Below are positions 44,900-55,256 of a DNA stretch of 64,000 nucleotides, in pieces (within the stretch, counting starts at the first letter, position 1; each line of letters begins with the position of its first letter). The stretch comes from Phycicoccus endophyticus (lineage in GTDB: Bacteria > Actinomycetota > Actinomycetes > Actinomycetales > Dermatophilaceae), in NCBI RefSeq assembly GCF_011326735.1, contig NZ_JAANCN010000011.1:1-64000 (forward strand), given 5' to 3'. Under the pieces are notes generated by a model, which was not told the origin of the DNA, did not search any database, and saw nothing but the letters and a program-made list of their open reading frames with translations. The position numbers and the translations under genes are program-made.

Positions 44900-45748
44900 A
44901 TGTCGTTCTCCCGCTCCGACACCGCGCGGCGGGGGCCCGCTGCGCCGGTGCTGCCGGGGGCCCTCTCGCCGCTCACCGCCGACCTCGTGCACGGCCCGCG
45001 GCGCGTGGCGGTCGTGCTCGGCGCCTACCGGGTCGGGGTCTACCTCGGCGTGGGCGGCCGGGTGCTGCCGGTGCTGGCCGCCGACGGGCTCGCACTGCCG
45101 GGCGCCCTGCGGCTCGCCGAGACCTCGGCGGCTCTCGACCTGGGTGCCGTGGCCGGTGACCGGGTCGTCCTCGGCGCGGGCACGGTCGGGCTGGCGGGTG
45201 TCACCGTGCGGGGCGTGCGCACCTGGCGGCCGGCCCGGGTGCGCGCCGGGGCCGTCTCCGGCGGCGCCCGGCAGGGGCGGGCGGTCCGCTCGCTGCTCGA
45301 CGGGGCGAGCGCCGAGGCGCCGGGCTGGCTGGCCCGCGGTGTGCGGGGCGCCCTCGGGGGCGGGGACCCGCACGCGGCGGTGCACGCCCTCGTCGGCCGT
45401 GGGCCGGGCCTGACCCCGAGCGGTGACGACGCCCTGGCCGGCGGTCTCCTCGTCCGTCGCGCGCGCGGAGCGGCTCTCGCCGCCGGCGACCCCCTGCTGC
45501 ACGCGGTCCGTGGCCGGCTCGGTGCCACGACGGCGGTCTCCGCCTCCCTCCTCGCCGCCGCGGGCGGCGGGTGGGCCACCCCCGAGGCCGTCCGGCTCGT
45601 CGACGCCGCGGCGCGGGCGGACCTCGACGCCGTCGAGGCCGCGCTGCCGGCCGTGCTCGCCCTCGGGCACACCTCCGGGCGCGACCTCGTCGCCGGGGTC
45701 GCGGCGGCCCTCGGCGCGCTCGACGTGACGTCCAGGAGCGCCGCGTGA
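44900..45748 (+). CDS. DUF2877 protein (AllH/YlbF-like)
   Basis: 282 residues. The DUF2877 signatures are ALVGRGPGLTPSGDDALAGGLL (about residues 168-189), then GATTAVSASLL and the C-terminal LGHTSGRDLVAGVAAAL. In E. coli the matching protein (AllH, formerly YlbF) is one of three parts of oxamate transcarbamylase together with FdrA and YlbE, both encoded directly downstream here. Its own role in that complex is not something I can read from sequence. It starts the operon; its stop overlaps the next start (GTGA). Confidence 0.85.
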   Translation: MSFSRSDTARRGPAAPVLPGALSPLTADLVHGPRRVAVVLGAYRVGVYLGVGGRVLPVLAADGLALPGALRLAETSAALDLGAVAGDRVVLGAGTVGLAGVTVRGVRTWRPARVRAGAVSGGARQGRAVRSLLDGASAEAPGWLARGVRGALGGGDPHAAVHALVGRGPGLTPSGDDALAGGLLVRRARGAALAAGDPLLHAVRGRLGATTAVSASLLAAAGGGWATPEAVRLVDAAARADLDAVEAALPAVLALGHTSGRDLVAGVAAALGALDVTSRSAA

Positions 45749-47232
45749 GCGTCCACGTCGAGCTGCGCCCGGGTGCCTACCACGACTCGGTGAGCCTGCT
45801 GCAGGTCTCGCGGGTGGTGGCGGGCGCCGCTGGGGTCGAGGCGGCCCAGGTGGCGATGGCGACCGAGCTCAACGTCGAGGTGCTCACGGGCATGGGCTTC
45901 CTCGTCCCGCCGGACGCCGGCCCGAACGACCTCGTCGTCGCGCTGCGGGCGGCCGACGACGCGGGTCTGGGCGCCGGTCTCGCCGCGCTCGAGGACGCCC
46001 TGCGCGGGCTGTCGACCACGGCCTCCCGCACGACGGGCGAGGAGGTCCCGCCCGCGACCCTCGGCTCGGCCGTGCGGCGTGCCGGAGCCGGGCTGGCCCT
46101 GGTCTCCGTCCCGGGGCCGCACGCGGTCACCGAGGCCTACGACGCGGTCGCCGCGGGGGCCTCGGTGATGCTCTACTCCGACAACGTCCCCGTCGAGGAC
46201 GAGGTCGCGCTCAAGGACGCCGCCGCGGCCGCCGACGTGCTCGTCATGGGGCCCGACTGCGGCACCGCCCTCGTCGGCGGGGTCGCCCTCGGGTTCGCCG
46301 ACGTCGTCCGCCCCGGGCCGGTCGGCATCGTCGCCGCGTCGGGCACCGGTGCGCAGCAGGTGATGTGCCTGCTCGACGCCGCCGGCGTCGGGGTCAGCCA
46401 CTGCCTGGGCGTCGGCGGGCGGGACCTCTCAGCGCGGGTTGCCGGCCGCTCGACCCGGCAGGCGCTGCGGGCGCTGGCCGCCGACGAGGCGACCGGCTGG
46501 GTCCTCGTCGTCGCCAAGCCACCGGACGAGGAGGTGCTCGAGGCGATGCGCGCCGAGGCGGCCGCCCTCGGCCTGCGGGTGCACTGGGCGACCCTGGGCG
46601 CCGGGCGGCCGGACCTCACGGCCGCGCTCGAGAGCGCGCTGACCGCCGAGGGGGTGGCCGTCCCGCAGTGGCCGGCCACGTTCGCGGCGCCCGAGGACCC
46701 CGACCTCGCGCAGGGCCGGTCCCTGCGCGGGCTGTTCTGTGGCGGGACCCTCGCCGCGGAGGCGGCGATCGTCGCGGCGGAGACGCTCGGCCCGCTCGCG
46801 AGCAACCTCGGCCACGGCACCGCGCTCGGGCCCGACCTGCGGGCCCCCGGCCACCTCGTCGTCGACTTCGGCGCCGACGAGCTGACCCGCGGGCGGGCCC
46901 ATCCGATGATCGACCCCACGCTGCGGACGGAGCGCGTGGCGGCGGAGGCCGCGGACCCCGGGTGCGGGGTCCTCCTGCTCGACCTCGTCCTCGGGCACGG
47001 CGCCCACCCGGACCCGGCAGGCGAGCTCGCCGAGGCCGTCGAGGCCGCTCGCGCCACCGCGCGAGCCGACGGGCGCGCGCTGCCGGTCGTCGTCTCCCTC
47101 ACCGGCACCGACGCCGACCCACAAGACCGCGGGCGGTGTGCCGAGGTGCTCGCCGCCGCCGGCGCCTCGGTTCTCCTGTCCAACGCCGCGGCCACCCGGC
47201 ACGCCGTGGCCGCCCTCGGGGGTGCCCGATGA
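45745..47232 (+). CDS. fdrA: FdrA family protein (oxamate transcarbamylase subunit-like)
   Basis: 495 residues, built like succinyl-CoA ligase alpha. MATELNVEVLTGMGF lies near residue 40, VLVMGPDCGTALVGG near 165, and VGIVAASGTGAQQVMCLLD and GVGGRDLSARVAGRSTRQAL follow. The C-terminal half has LRGLFCGGTLAAEAAIV, NLGHGTALGPDLRAPGHLVVDFGADELTRGRAHPMIDP and LLLDLVLGHGAHPDPAGEL. In E. coli FdrA/AllF is part of the enzyme that splits oxalurate to oxamate and carbamoyl phosphate. Here no allantoin genes are seen, so the carbamoyl donor may differ. It overlaps both neighbours by 4 bases. Confidence 0.9.
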   Translation: MSVHVELRPGAYHDSVSLLQVSRVVAGAAGVEAAQVAMATELNVEVLTGMGFLVPPDAGPNDLVVALRAADDAGLGAGLAALEDALRGLSTTASRTTGEEVPPATLGSAVRRAGAGLALVSVPGPHAVTEAYDAVAAGASVMLYSDNVPVEDEVALKDAAAAADVLVMGPDCGTALVGGVALGFADVVRPGPVGIVAASGTGAQQVMCLLDAAGVGVSHCLGVGGRDLSARVAGRSTRQALRALAADEATGWVLVVAKPPDEEVLEAMRAEAAALGLRVHWATLGAGRPDLTAALESALTAEGVAVPQWPATFAAPEDPDLAQGRSLRGLFCGGTLAAEAAIVAAETLGPLASNLGHGTALGPDLRAPGHLVVDFGADELTRGRAHPMIDPTLRTERVAAEAADPGCGVLLLDLVLGHGAHPDPAGELAEAVEAARATARADGRALPVVVSLTGTDADPQDRGRCAEVLAAAGASVLLSNAAATRHAVAALGGAR

Positions 47233-48635
47233 GCGTCCCGCTGCACGGGCTGCTGGCCACCGACCCGGTGGTCGCGACCTCCGGGGTGGCCCTCTTCGCC
47301 GACGCCCTGCGGGCCCAGGCGGTGCCCGTCACCGAGGTGGCCTGGCGCCCGCCGCCGGCCGGCACCGAGGGGCCGCTCGCCCGGGTCATGGCCGACCCGC
47401 GGCGCGCGGGCGCCAACGCCGAGGCGGTCGCCCGGATGACCGCGGCCGGTGCCGAGCTCGTCGACGTCGCCCCCGCCGCGGAGGTCCTCGGGCTGCGGCC
47501 GGGCACGTTCCTCCACGCGGGGCCGCCCATCGACTGGGAGCGTGCCTCCGGACCGCTGCGCGGCGCGCTCGTCGGGGCGGTGCTGCTCGAGGGCCTCGCG
47601 CAGACCCCGGAGGAGGCCGAGCGGCGGCTCGCGGCCGGTGACGTCGACCTCGAGCCCTGCCACCACCACGGCGGCGTCGGGCCGATGGCCGGCGTGGTCA
47701 GCCCCTCGATGTGGGTCTACGTCCTGCGCGACGAGGTGCACGACAACCTCTCCTGGTGCAGCCTCAACGAGGGCCTGGGGAAGGTGCTGCGCTACGGCGC
47801 CTACGGCCCGGAGGTCATCAAGCGGCTGCGGTGGATGGGCTCGGTCCTCGGGCCGATCCTGCGTCAGGCGCTGCGGTCCGTCGGCCCGGTCGACGTCCGG
47901 GCGGTCATCGCGCAGATGCTCCAGATGGGCGACGAGGGGCACAACCGCAACCGGGCCGGCAGCCTGCTGCTGCTGCGCGAGCTGCTGCCGGGGATGGTCA
48001 CCGCCGACGCCCCGAGCAGCGACGTCGCCGAGGCGGTGCGCTTCTCGGGGGCCAACGAGCACTTCTTCCTCAACCTCGGGATGCCGGCGTGCAAGCTGGC
48101 CACGCTCGCGGCCGAGGGCATCCCGGGCTCGAGCGTCGTGACGACGATGGCGCGCAACGGCACCGACTTCGGCATCCGGGTCTCCGGGACGGGCGAGCAG
48201 TGGTTCACCGGCCCGGCGAACACGCCCGAGGGCCTCTTCCTCGGCGACTACGGGCCGGAGGACGCCAACCCGGACATCGGCGACTCGGCGATCACCGAGA
48301 CCGCGGGCATCGGGGGGTTCGCGATGGCTGCCGCCCCGGCCATCGTGCGGTTCGTCGGCGGTGACGTCCCGTTCGCGCTGGCCGCGACCCGGCGGATGTA
48401 CGAGGTCACCGTGGGGGAGCACCCCGCCTACCAGGTGCCGGTGCTCGGCTTCCGCGGGACGCCGGTGGGCATCGACGTGGCGTCGGTGGTCCGCACCGGC
48501 GAGCTGCCCCAGATCAACACCGGGATGGCCGGGCGGGTCGCGGGCACCGGGCAGGTCGGCGCCGGCCTCGTCACGCCGCCGGCGGAGTGCTTCGTCGGTG
48601 CGCTGGAGGCTCTGGCCGCGGCCGTTCCCCGCTGA
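47229..48635 (+). CDS. DUF1116 protein (AllG/YlbE-like)
   Basis: 468 residues. Landmarks: [122 protein letters not shown] and [19 protein letters not shown]. These match DUF1116, the third part of the oxamate transcarbamylase triad. The conserved His-rich and Asn/Arg-rich patches are probable active-site parts. It is the last gene of the operon. Its 3' end overlaps the facing membrane-protein gene by 65 bases. Confidence 0.9.
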   Translation: MSVPLHGLLATDPVVATSGVALFADALRAQAVPVTEVAWRPPPAGTEGPLARVMADPRRAGANAEAVARMTAAGAELVDVAPAAEVLGLRPGTFLHAGPPIDWERASGPLRGALVGAVLLEGLAQTPEEAERRLAAGDVDLEPCHHHGGVGPMAGVVSPSMWVYVLRDEVHDNLSWCSLNEGLGKVLRYGAYGPEVIKRLRWMGSVLGPILRQALRSVGPVDVRAVIAQMLQMGDEGHNRNRAGSLLLLRELLPGMVTADAPSSDVAEAVRFSGANEHFFLNLGMPACKLATLAAEGIPGSSVVTTMARNGTDFGIRVSGTGEQWFTGPANTPEGLFLGDYGPEDANPDIGDSAITETAGIGGFAMAAAPAIVRFVGGDVPFALAATRRMYEVTVGEHPAYQVPVLGFRGTPVGIDVASVVRTGELPQINTGMAGRVAGTGQVGAGLVTPPAECFVGALEALAAAVPR

Positions 48636-49737
48636 GGGCGGCCCGCCGCGGGGACGGCGGACGGCGGCCGGCGGGCAGCCTGGCCAGGCGCAGCACCACC
48701 TCGAGCGGCCCCGTGCCCCACGCGTGGTCGAGCAGCCAGCACCCGCCGAGGACGACGACGAGCGCCACCGCGGCGAGCCCCCAGCCGCGGGTCGCCCCGT
48801 CCCCGCGTGCGGCACCGTCGACGGCCAGGGTGAGCGCGAGGAGGGTGTACCCGGTGAGCGGCAGCCGGCCGCCGGCGAGCAGCGGGGAGAGCAGCGCCGG
48901 GCCCGCGCGGCGGCCCTCCAGCAGGCCGGTGAGCGCGCAGGCGGCCGCGACGACGCCGGCGGCGAGGAACGCGCCGGCGGCGAGCTCCGCGCTCGTGTCG
49001 GCCTGGCCGCCCTCGGTGGCGCCGCCGGCGAGCACGAGGTCGGCCGCGCTCGTCGCGACGAGGATGGCCGAGACCGCCAGCGCCCGCCGCCAGGCGCCCA
49101 GGTGCGGGACGAGCAGGGCGAGGACGAGGCCGGCGAGGGCCGCCGGCAGCAGGGAGACCACGCGGTGGGGCTCCCCGGCCGCGAGCCAGCCGAGCAGGTC
49201 GCGCGCCACGCGGCCGGTGCCCGGGTGGGCGAGCAGGTGCTCGCGGGCCCGGTCGACGGCCAGCGGGGCGAGGACGGCCGCGGCGGTGGCCAGGCCCACG
49301 GTGAGCACCTGGAGGTGGCGCAGCAGCACGGTGAGCGGGGCCAGGACGAGGACGAGCAGGCCGAGCACGGGCAGGAGGTCCTCGAGCCGGTCGGTCAGGG
49401 CGCCGAGCAGGACGCCGAGGACGAGCAGGAGGACCCCGCGGACGGCGGTGTCGGCGGCGAAGCGGGCGGCCCGCATCCCGTGCCGCTCGAGGGTGAGCCC
49501 GGCGGCGGCGCCGAGGCAGAGCACGACGAGGGGGGCGGCGAGGTGGCGCACCGCGGTCGTGGCCTCGCCCGGCGGGGCGGTGAGCCCGAGGACCATGAGT
49601 ACGAGGGCGACGCCGCGGGCGACGTCGAGCCCGGGCAGGCGCGGCCCGGTACTGCCGGGGGCCACCCGGGCCGGGACCGACACCCGGCCGCGCGAGCGGT
49701 GGCGACCCGAGCGGCGGGAGGCGGGCTCGTGCGTCAC
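48571..49737 (-). CDS. DUF418-like integral membrane protein
   Basis: 388 residues with about ten hydrophobic segments. An N-terminal [23 protein letters not shown] opens the membrane part, and a C-terminal [10 protein letters not shown] with [15 protein letters not shown] resembles DUF418/YeiB and related acyltransferase-like membrane proteins. The last 35 residues are Arg/Pro-rich. The GTG at 49737 is set by TAGCGT-N7. It converges on the DUF1116 gene with a 65-base overlap of 3' ends. No function is known. Confidence 0.7.
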   Translation of the reverse strand: MTHEPASRRSGRHRSRGRVSVPARVAPGSTGPRLPGLDVARGVALVLMVLGLTAPPGEATTAVRHLAAPLVVLCLGAAAGLTLERHGMRAARFAADTAVRGVLLLVLGVLLGALTDRLEDLLPVLGLLVLVLAPLTVLLRHLQVLTVGLATAAAVLAPLAVDRAREHLLAHPGTGRVARDLLGWLAAGEPHRVVSLLPAALAGLVLALLVPHLGAWRRALAVSAILVATSAADLVLAGGATEGGQADTSAELAAGAFLAAGVVAAACALTGLLEGRRAGPALLSPLLAGGRLPLTGYTLLALTLAVDGAARGDGATRGWGLAAVALVVVLGGCWLLDHAWGTGPLEVVLRLARLPAGRRPPSPRRAALSGERPRPEPPAHRRSTPPAA

Positions 49738-49744
49738 ACCAACC

Positions 49745-49750
49745 ACGCTA
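49745..49750 (-). promoter_or_regulatory. -10 element TAGCGT, leaderless spacing
   Basis: Minus-strand TAGCGT, then 7 bases, then the GTG at 49737. Confidence 0.45.
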
Positions 49751-49849
49751 GTCACTCCAGCGCCAGCGCGGGGGAGGGTTGGGGCAGCCCGGTGGTGTCG
49801 TGCCCCGGCACGAGCGGGCCGCTGCGGCGGGGATGGGAGGATGGCGCCC

Positions 49850-50716
49850 GTGACGGCGCAGACTCTCGACGGCAGGGCGATCCTCGCGACGATCAAGGAG
49901 GAGCTGCGCGGGCGGGTCGCGGCGCTCGCCGAGCGCGGCGTCGTGCCGGGGCTCGGCACCGTGCTCGTCGGGGAGGACCCCGGCAGCCGCTGGTACGTCG
50001 GCGCCAAGCACCGCGACTGCGCCGAGGTCGGCATCCACTCGATCCGCCGCGACCTGCCGGCCGGCTCGAGCCTGCCGGAGGTGCTGGCCGTCGTCGGCGA
50101 GCTCAACGCCGACCCCGCGTGCACCGGGTTCATCGTCCAGCAGCCGACCGGGCTGGACGAGAACGCCATCCTCTCGGCGGTCGACCCGGCCAAGGACGTC
50201 GACGGGCTGCATCCGACGAACCTCGGGTGGCTCGTGCTCGGGCGGCCCGCGCCGCTGCCGTGCACTCCGGTCGGGTGCATCGAGCTGCTGCGCCGCTACG
50301 ACGTGCCGATCGCCGGGGCGAAGGTCGTCGTCGTCGGGCGTGGGCTGACCGTCGGCCGGCCGCTCGGGCTCATCCTGACCCGCCGCTCGGAGAACGCGAC
50401 CGTCACCCTGTGCCACACCGGGACCCGCGACCTCGCGGCGGAGGTGCGCCAGGCCGACATCGTCATCGCGGCCGCCGGCGTGCCGGGCATCGTCACCGGC
50501 GAGATGGTCAAGCCCGGTGCCGCGGTGCTCGACGTCGGGGTCTCCCGGGTGCTCGACCCGGAGACCGGCAAGGGCCGGGTGGCCGGCGACGTCGCCGACG
50601 ACGTGTGGGAGGTCGCGGGGTTCGTCAGCCCGAACCCCGGCGGCGTCGGCCCGATGACCCGGGCGATGCTGCTGAGCAACGTCGTCGAGGCCGCGGAGCA
50701 CGCCGCCGCCGGTTGA
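49850..50716 (+). CDS. folD: Methylenetetrahydrofolate dehydrogenase/cyclohydrolase
   Basis: 288 residues. [20 protein letters not shown] carries the catalytic Tyr and Lys; [15 protein letters not shown] replaces the common QLPLP pattern; [34 protein letters not shown] and [14 protein letters not shown] complete the family set. It interconverts 5,10-methylene- and 10-formyl-THF with NADP and supplies the purN and purH reactions. GGGAGG lies 9 bases before the GTG at 49850; an ATG at 49841 is too close to that site. Confidence 0.95.
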   Translation: MTAQTLDGRAILATIKEELRGRVAALAERGVVPGLGTVLVGEDPGSRWYVGAKHRDCAEVGIHSIRRDLPAGSSLPEVLAVVGELNADPACTGFIVQQPTGLDENAILSAVDPAKDVDGLHPTNLGWLVLGRPAPLPCTPVGCIELLRRYDVPIAGAKVVVVGRGLTVGRPLGLILTRRSENATVTLCHTGTRDLAAEVRQADIVIAAAGVPGIVTGEMVKPGAAVLDVGVSRVLDPETGKGRVAGDVADDVWEVAGFVSPNPGGVGPMTRAMLLSNVVEAAEHAAAG

Positions 50717-50750
50717 CCCCGACCGGTGGGTGCCCCGGCGGCGTGGTACC

Positions 50751-51836
<1,086 letters not shown>

Positions 51837-52646
51837 TCAGCGCGGCGCGTCGGGGTCGACGCCGTCGGCGACGAGGGCGTCCTCGGGGCGGACGTGGCCG
51901 GTGATGTCGCGGTCGCGCCGGTCGACCCCGGTGACGAGGTGGAAGGTGGCCCCGGCGATGGCCGCGCCGGCGAGCGGGGCGAGCCAGAACAGCCACAGCT
52001 GCGCGGGGGCGTCGCCGCCGCTGAAGAAGGCCACCCCGGTGGCGCGGGCCGGGTTCAGCCCGCCGCCGGAGACCGGCAGGGCGACGAGGTAGGCGAGCAC
52101 GTAGGTGCCGCCGATGGCCAGCGGCTCGAACCCGTCGGGGGAGCGGGTGTCGGTGACCCCGAGGACGACGTAGACGAGCACCGCGGTGAGCACGACCTCG
52201 AGGACGAGCACGGCGAGCAGCGTGTACCCGCCGGGCGACCCCTCGCCCCAGCCGGTGGGGGCGACCGGCCCGTCCGCGCCGCCGAGCCGGCCCCGGGCGA
52301 CCGACCAGACCGTGAGCCCGGCGAGCAGCCCGCCGAGCACCTGGGCCACGACATAGCCGGGCACCTCGGCCCAGCCGAACCGCCGGGCGACGGCCGCGCC
52401 GAGGGTGACCGCGGGGTTGAGGTGCGCCCCGGAGACGTGCCCGAGCGCGTACGTCATCGCCATGACCCCGAGCCCGAAGGCGAGGGCGACCCCGAGGTAG
52501 CCGACCCCGACGGTGACCGCGGCCCCGCTGACGATGTTCGGGGCGACGGCGGAGGCGGCGAGCACGGCGGTGCCCACCCCGGCCAGGACGGAGACGAAGG
52601 TGCCGAGGAACTCGGCGGCGAGCCGGCGCGGCATCGGGGGTGTCAT
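51837..52646 (-). CDS. MIP family channel (aquaporin)
   Basis: 269 residues with six membrane segments and two half-helix motifs, HLNPAVTLG (about residue 71) and GLNPARATG (about 206). The selectivity region suits a water channel or a short aquaglyceroporin; I cannot decide by eye. A charged cytoplasmic tail (VDRRDRDITGHVRPEDALVADG) is unusual in length. Single gene; minus-strand CACACT lies 6 bases before its ATG. Confidence 0.9.
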   Translation of the reverse strand: MTPPMPRRLAAEFLGTFVSVLAGVGTAVLAASAVAPNIVSGAAVTVGVGYLGVALAFGLGVMAMTYALGHVSGAHLNPAVTLGAAVARRFGWAEVPGYVVAQVLGGLLAGLTVWSVARGRLGGADGPVAPTGWGEGSPGGYTLLAVLVLEVVLTAVLVYVVLGVTDTRSPDGFEPLAIGGTYVLAYLVALPVSGGGLNPARATGVAFFSGGDAPAQLWLFWLAPLAGAAIAGATFHLVTGVDRRDRDITGHVRPEDALVADGVDPDAPR

Positions 52647-52745
52647 GGGGTCAGTGTGCCGTGCCGCGGGGTGAGGCACACCTGAGCGCGCCGATCTGGC
52701 CGGCCTCGGTACGTTGGGAGAGAAGCCCGACCCCAGGAGGAAGAG

Positions 52746-53162
52746 ATGACCGACCACGGCCCGTCCCCGTTCGTCACCAACATCGAGGCGGCGACGCTCG
52801 GCAACGACACCTACCGCACGACCCTGTGGACGGGGGGCAACCTCCAGCTCACGGTGATGGCCATCGAGCCCGGCCACGACATCGGCCTCGAGGTGCACCC
52901 CGACCACGACCAGTTCCTGCGCGTCGAGGAGGGCACCGCCCGGGTGCAGATGGGGCCGGCCGAGGACGACCTGTCCTTCGACGAGACCGTCAGCGAGGAC
53001 TGGGCGGTCTTCGTGCCCGCCGGCTCGTGGCACAACCTCACCAACGTCGGCGCCGAGCCGCTGAAGCTGTACTCGATCTACTCCCCGCCGGAGCACCCGC
53101 ACGGCACCGTGCACGCCACCAAGGAGGAGGCCGACGCGGCGGAGGCCGAGCACCCCCACTGA
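52746..53162 (+). CDS. Cupin-domain protein
   Basis: 138 residues, single cupin barrel. Motif 1 is GLEVHPDHDQFLRVEEGTARVQMG and motif 2 is AVFVPAGSWHNLTNVGAEPLKL; the His residues and Glu could hold a metal. The Asp/Glu/His-rich end (HPHGTVHATKEEADAAEAEHPH) is notable. AGGAGGAAG precedes the ATG. The substrate is unknown; it may be an isomerase or a binding protein. Single gene. Confidence 0.85.
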   Translation: MTDHGPSPFVTNIEAATLGNDTYRTTLWTGGNLQLTVMAIEPGHDIGLEVHPDHDQFLRVEEGTARVQMGPAEDDLSFDETVSEDWAVFVPAGSWHNLTNVGAEPLKLYSIYSPPEHPHGTVHATKEEADAAEAEHPH

Positions 53163-53172
53163 CACCAGCGCT

Positions 53173-54168
53173 CTACGCGTCGTCGAGGCTCACCGTGGCG
53201 CCGCTGCGCGCCGACTCCAGGACCGCCTCGGCGACGCGCACCGTGCGCAGACCCGCGCGCATGGTGACGATGTCCGCCCCCCTGCCGAGGAGCGCGTCGC
53301 GGAACGCCTCGTGCTCCGTGCGCAGCGGCTCCGGCTTGGCGATGGCGTAGCGCACCATGTCGCCCTCGGACACCCCGCGGAAGCGGGAGACCGCCTCCCA
53401 GTCCTGGCGCACGTTGCCGTTCGCGTGGAAGGTCAGATCGGCGGAGAGCGTGTCGGCGATGAACGACCCCTTCTCACCAGTGACGACTGTGGTCCGTTCC
53501 TTGTACGGGGTGAGCCAGTTGACGAGGTGGTTCGTGATCGCCCCACCGGAGAGCTGGCCTACGACGCTCACCATGTCCTCGTGCTCGCGGCCGGACCGGT
53601 TCGCGGTGCGCGCCGCGACGGCCGTGTACTCCTGCTGGGTCACCCAGGTTGTGAGGTCGATGTCGTGGGTGCCGAGGTCCTTGATGACGCCGACGTCTGC
53701 GATCCTCGCGGGGAACGGGCCCTGGCGCCGCGTGACCACCTGAAAGACCGTGCCAAGCTCGCCGGCCTCGATGCGTGAGCGGGCCTGCTGGAGAGCCGGG
53801 TTGTACCGCTCGATGTGCCCGACGGCGCCCACGAGCCCACGTGTCTCGAACGCCTCGGTGATGCGCTCGGAGGACGCCACGTCCTGGGCCAGAGGTTTCT
53901 CGACGAGCGCGTGCACGCCGGCATCGGCGAGGCGCAGGGCGATCTCCTCATGGTGCATGGTCGGGACGGCGACCACGCAGTAATCGAGGCCGTGGTGTAG
54001 CAGGGCATCGACGGCTGACTCGACTGGACGACCCCCGGCGACCCCGTGCACGTCACCCCCGGGGTCGGCGACTGCGACGAGCTCGACGCCCTCGAGGCTC
54101 CCAAGCACCCGCGCGTGGTGGCGGCCCATCATCCCCAGACCGATGAGCCCCGCGCGCAACGCCGACAT
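53173..54168 (-). CDS. wbpB: Gfo/Idh/MocA family dehydrogenase (WbpB-like)
   Basis: 331 residues. Rossmann start AGLIGLGMMGRHHARVL, EKPLA with catalytic Lys (about residue 92), and GAVGHIERYNPA. Together with the three genes upstream it matches the WbpB/WbpE pair that oxidises and aminates UDP-GlcNAc-uronate at C3. The assignment rests on the operon order (dehydrogenase, acetyltransferase, aminotransferase, oxidoreductase). Its ATG shares one base with the aminotransferase stop. Confidence 0.75.
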   Translation of the reverse strand: MSALRAGLIGLGMMGRHHARVLGSLEGVELVAVADPGGDVHGVAGGRPVESAVDALLHHGLDYCVVAVPTMHHEEIALRLADAGVHALVEKPLAQDVASSERITEAFETRGLVGAVGHIERYNPALQQARSRIEAGELGTVFQVVTRRQGPFPARIADVGVIKDLGTHDIDLTTWVTQQEYTAVAARTANRSGREHEDMVSVVGQLSGGAITNHLVNWLTPYKERTTVVTGEKGSFIADTLSADLTFHANGNVRQDWEAVSRFRGVSEGDMVRYAIAKPEPLRTEHEAFRDALLGRGADIVTMRAGLRTVRVAEAVLESARSGATVSLDDA

Positions 54169-55256
54169 CAGGCACCAGCCTTGGCCAGCTGGTTCACCGC
54201 GGACGCCACTCGGTCGAGGTCGTTGGGCGACAGCGAGGGGTGCACCGGGAGGGACAGGCACTCGCGCGCCGCCCGTTCGGTCTCGGGCAGGTCGACATCG
54301 GCGCGGAACGGCGCGAGCCGGTGGTTGGGCACCGGGTAGAACATGCCCGAGCCGACCGCGTACTCCTCGCGCAGGGCCGCCGCGAAGCCGTCACGGTCCT
54401 CTGGCACGCGCACCGTGTACTGGTGGTAGACGTGTACCGCGCCGGTGGCGACGGGCGGGGTCGTCACCCCGTCGAGGTGTGCGTCGTAGAAGGCGGCGTT
54501 CTCCTGCCGCTGTGCGGTCCACCGGGCGACCTTGGTCAGCTGTACGCGTCCGATGGCGGCGTGGATGTCGGTCATCCTGTTGTTCAGGCCCACGAGCTCG
54601 TTGTGGTACTGCCGATCCATGCCCTGGTTGCGCAGGAGCCGGACCCGCCGCTCGACCCCGGGGTCGGCGACGGACACCATCCCGCCCTCGCCCGAGGTCA
54701 TGTTCTTCGTCGGGTAGAGCGAGAACATCCCGAATGTCCCGAAGGAGCCCACCGGGACGCCGTCAAGGGAGGCCCCGTGCGCCTGCGCAGCGTCCTCGAA
54801 GACCTGGAGGCCGTGGCGCCGCGCGACCTCGCACAGCGCGCCCATCTCGGCGGGGTGGCCGTAGAGGTGGACGGGCATTATGCCGACCGTGCGGTCGGTG
54901 ACCGCGGCCTCGACCGCCTCGGCGGAGAGGCAGAAGTCGTCGGGGTGGATGTCGGCGAACACCGGCGTGGCGCCGGTGAGGGCGACGGAGTTCGCGGTCG
55001 CGGCGAAGGTGAACGACGGCACGATCACCTCGTCACCGGGGCCCACGCCGCTCGCGAGCAGGCCGAGGTGCTGGCCGGAGGTGCCGGAGTTGACGGCGAC
55101 GCAGGGACGGCCCAGGCCGAAGTGGCTGGAGAACTCCTCCTCGAAGGCGGCCACCTCGGGCCCCTGCGCGAGCATTCCGCTGCGCAGCACCCGGTCCACG
55201 GCGGCCCGTTCCTCTTCACCGATCAACGGCTTGGCGGGAGGGATGAAGTCGTTCAC
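54168..55256 (-). CDS. wbpE: DegT/DnrJ/EryC1 aminotransferase (WbpE-like)
   Basis: 362 residues, PLP-dependent sugar aminotransferase. The opening IPPAKPLIGEEERAAVDRVLRSGMLAQGPEVAAFE, VNSGTSGQHLGLLASG, VFEDAAQAHGAS (PLP-contacting Asp) and the Schiff-base Lys in SLYPTKNMTSGEGG are all present. It would aminate the 3-keto sugar made by the Gfo/Idh partner. Length and neighbours support UDP-2-acetamido-3-amino uronate formation. Translationally coupled to both neighbours. Confidence 0.85.
   Translation of the reverse strand: MNDFIPPAKPLIGEEERAAVDRVLRSGMLAQGPEVAAFEEEFSSHFGLGRPCVAVNSGTSGQHLGLLASGVGPGDEVIVPSFTFAATANSVALTGATPVFADIHPDDFCLSAEAVEAAVTDRTVGIMPVHLYGHPAEMGALCEVARRHGLQVFEDAAQAHGASLDGVPVGSFGTFGMFSLYPTKNMTSGEGGMVSVADPGVERRVRLLRNQGMDRQYHNELVGLNNRMTDIHAAIGRVQLTKVARWTAQRQENAAFYDAHLDGVTTPPVATGAVHVYHQYTVRVPEDRDGFAAALREEYAVGSGMFYPVPNHRLAPFRADVDLPETERAARECLSLPVHPSLSPNDLDRVASAVNQLAKAGA

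Noticed and set aside
45745-47232. Succinyl-CoA ligase alpha subunit paralog
   Set aside because: The fold is related, but FdrA-specific blocks and the DUF1116/DUF2877 partners identify the FdrA family.
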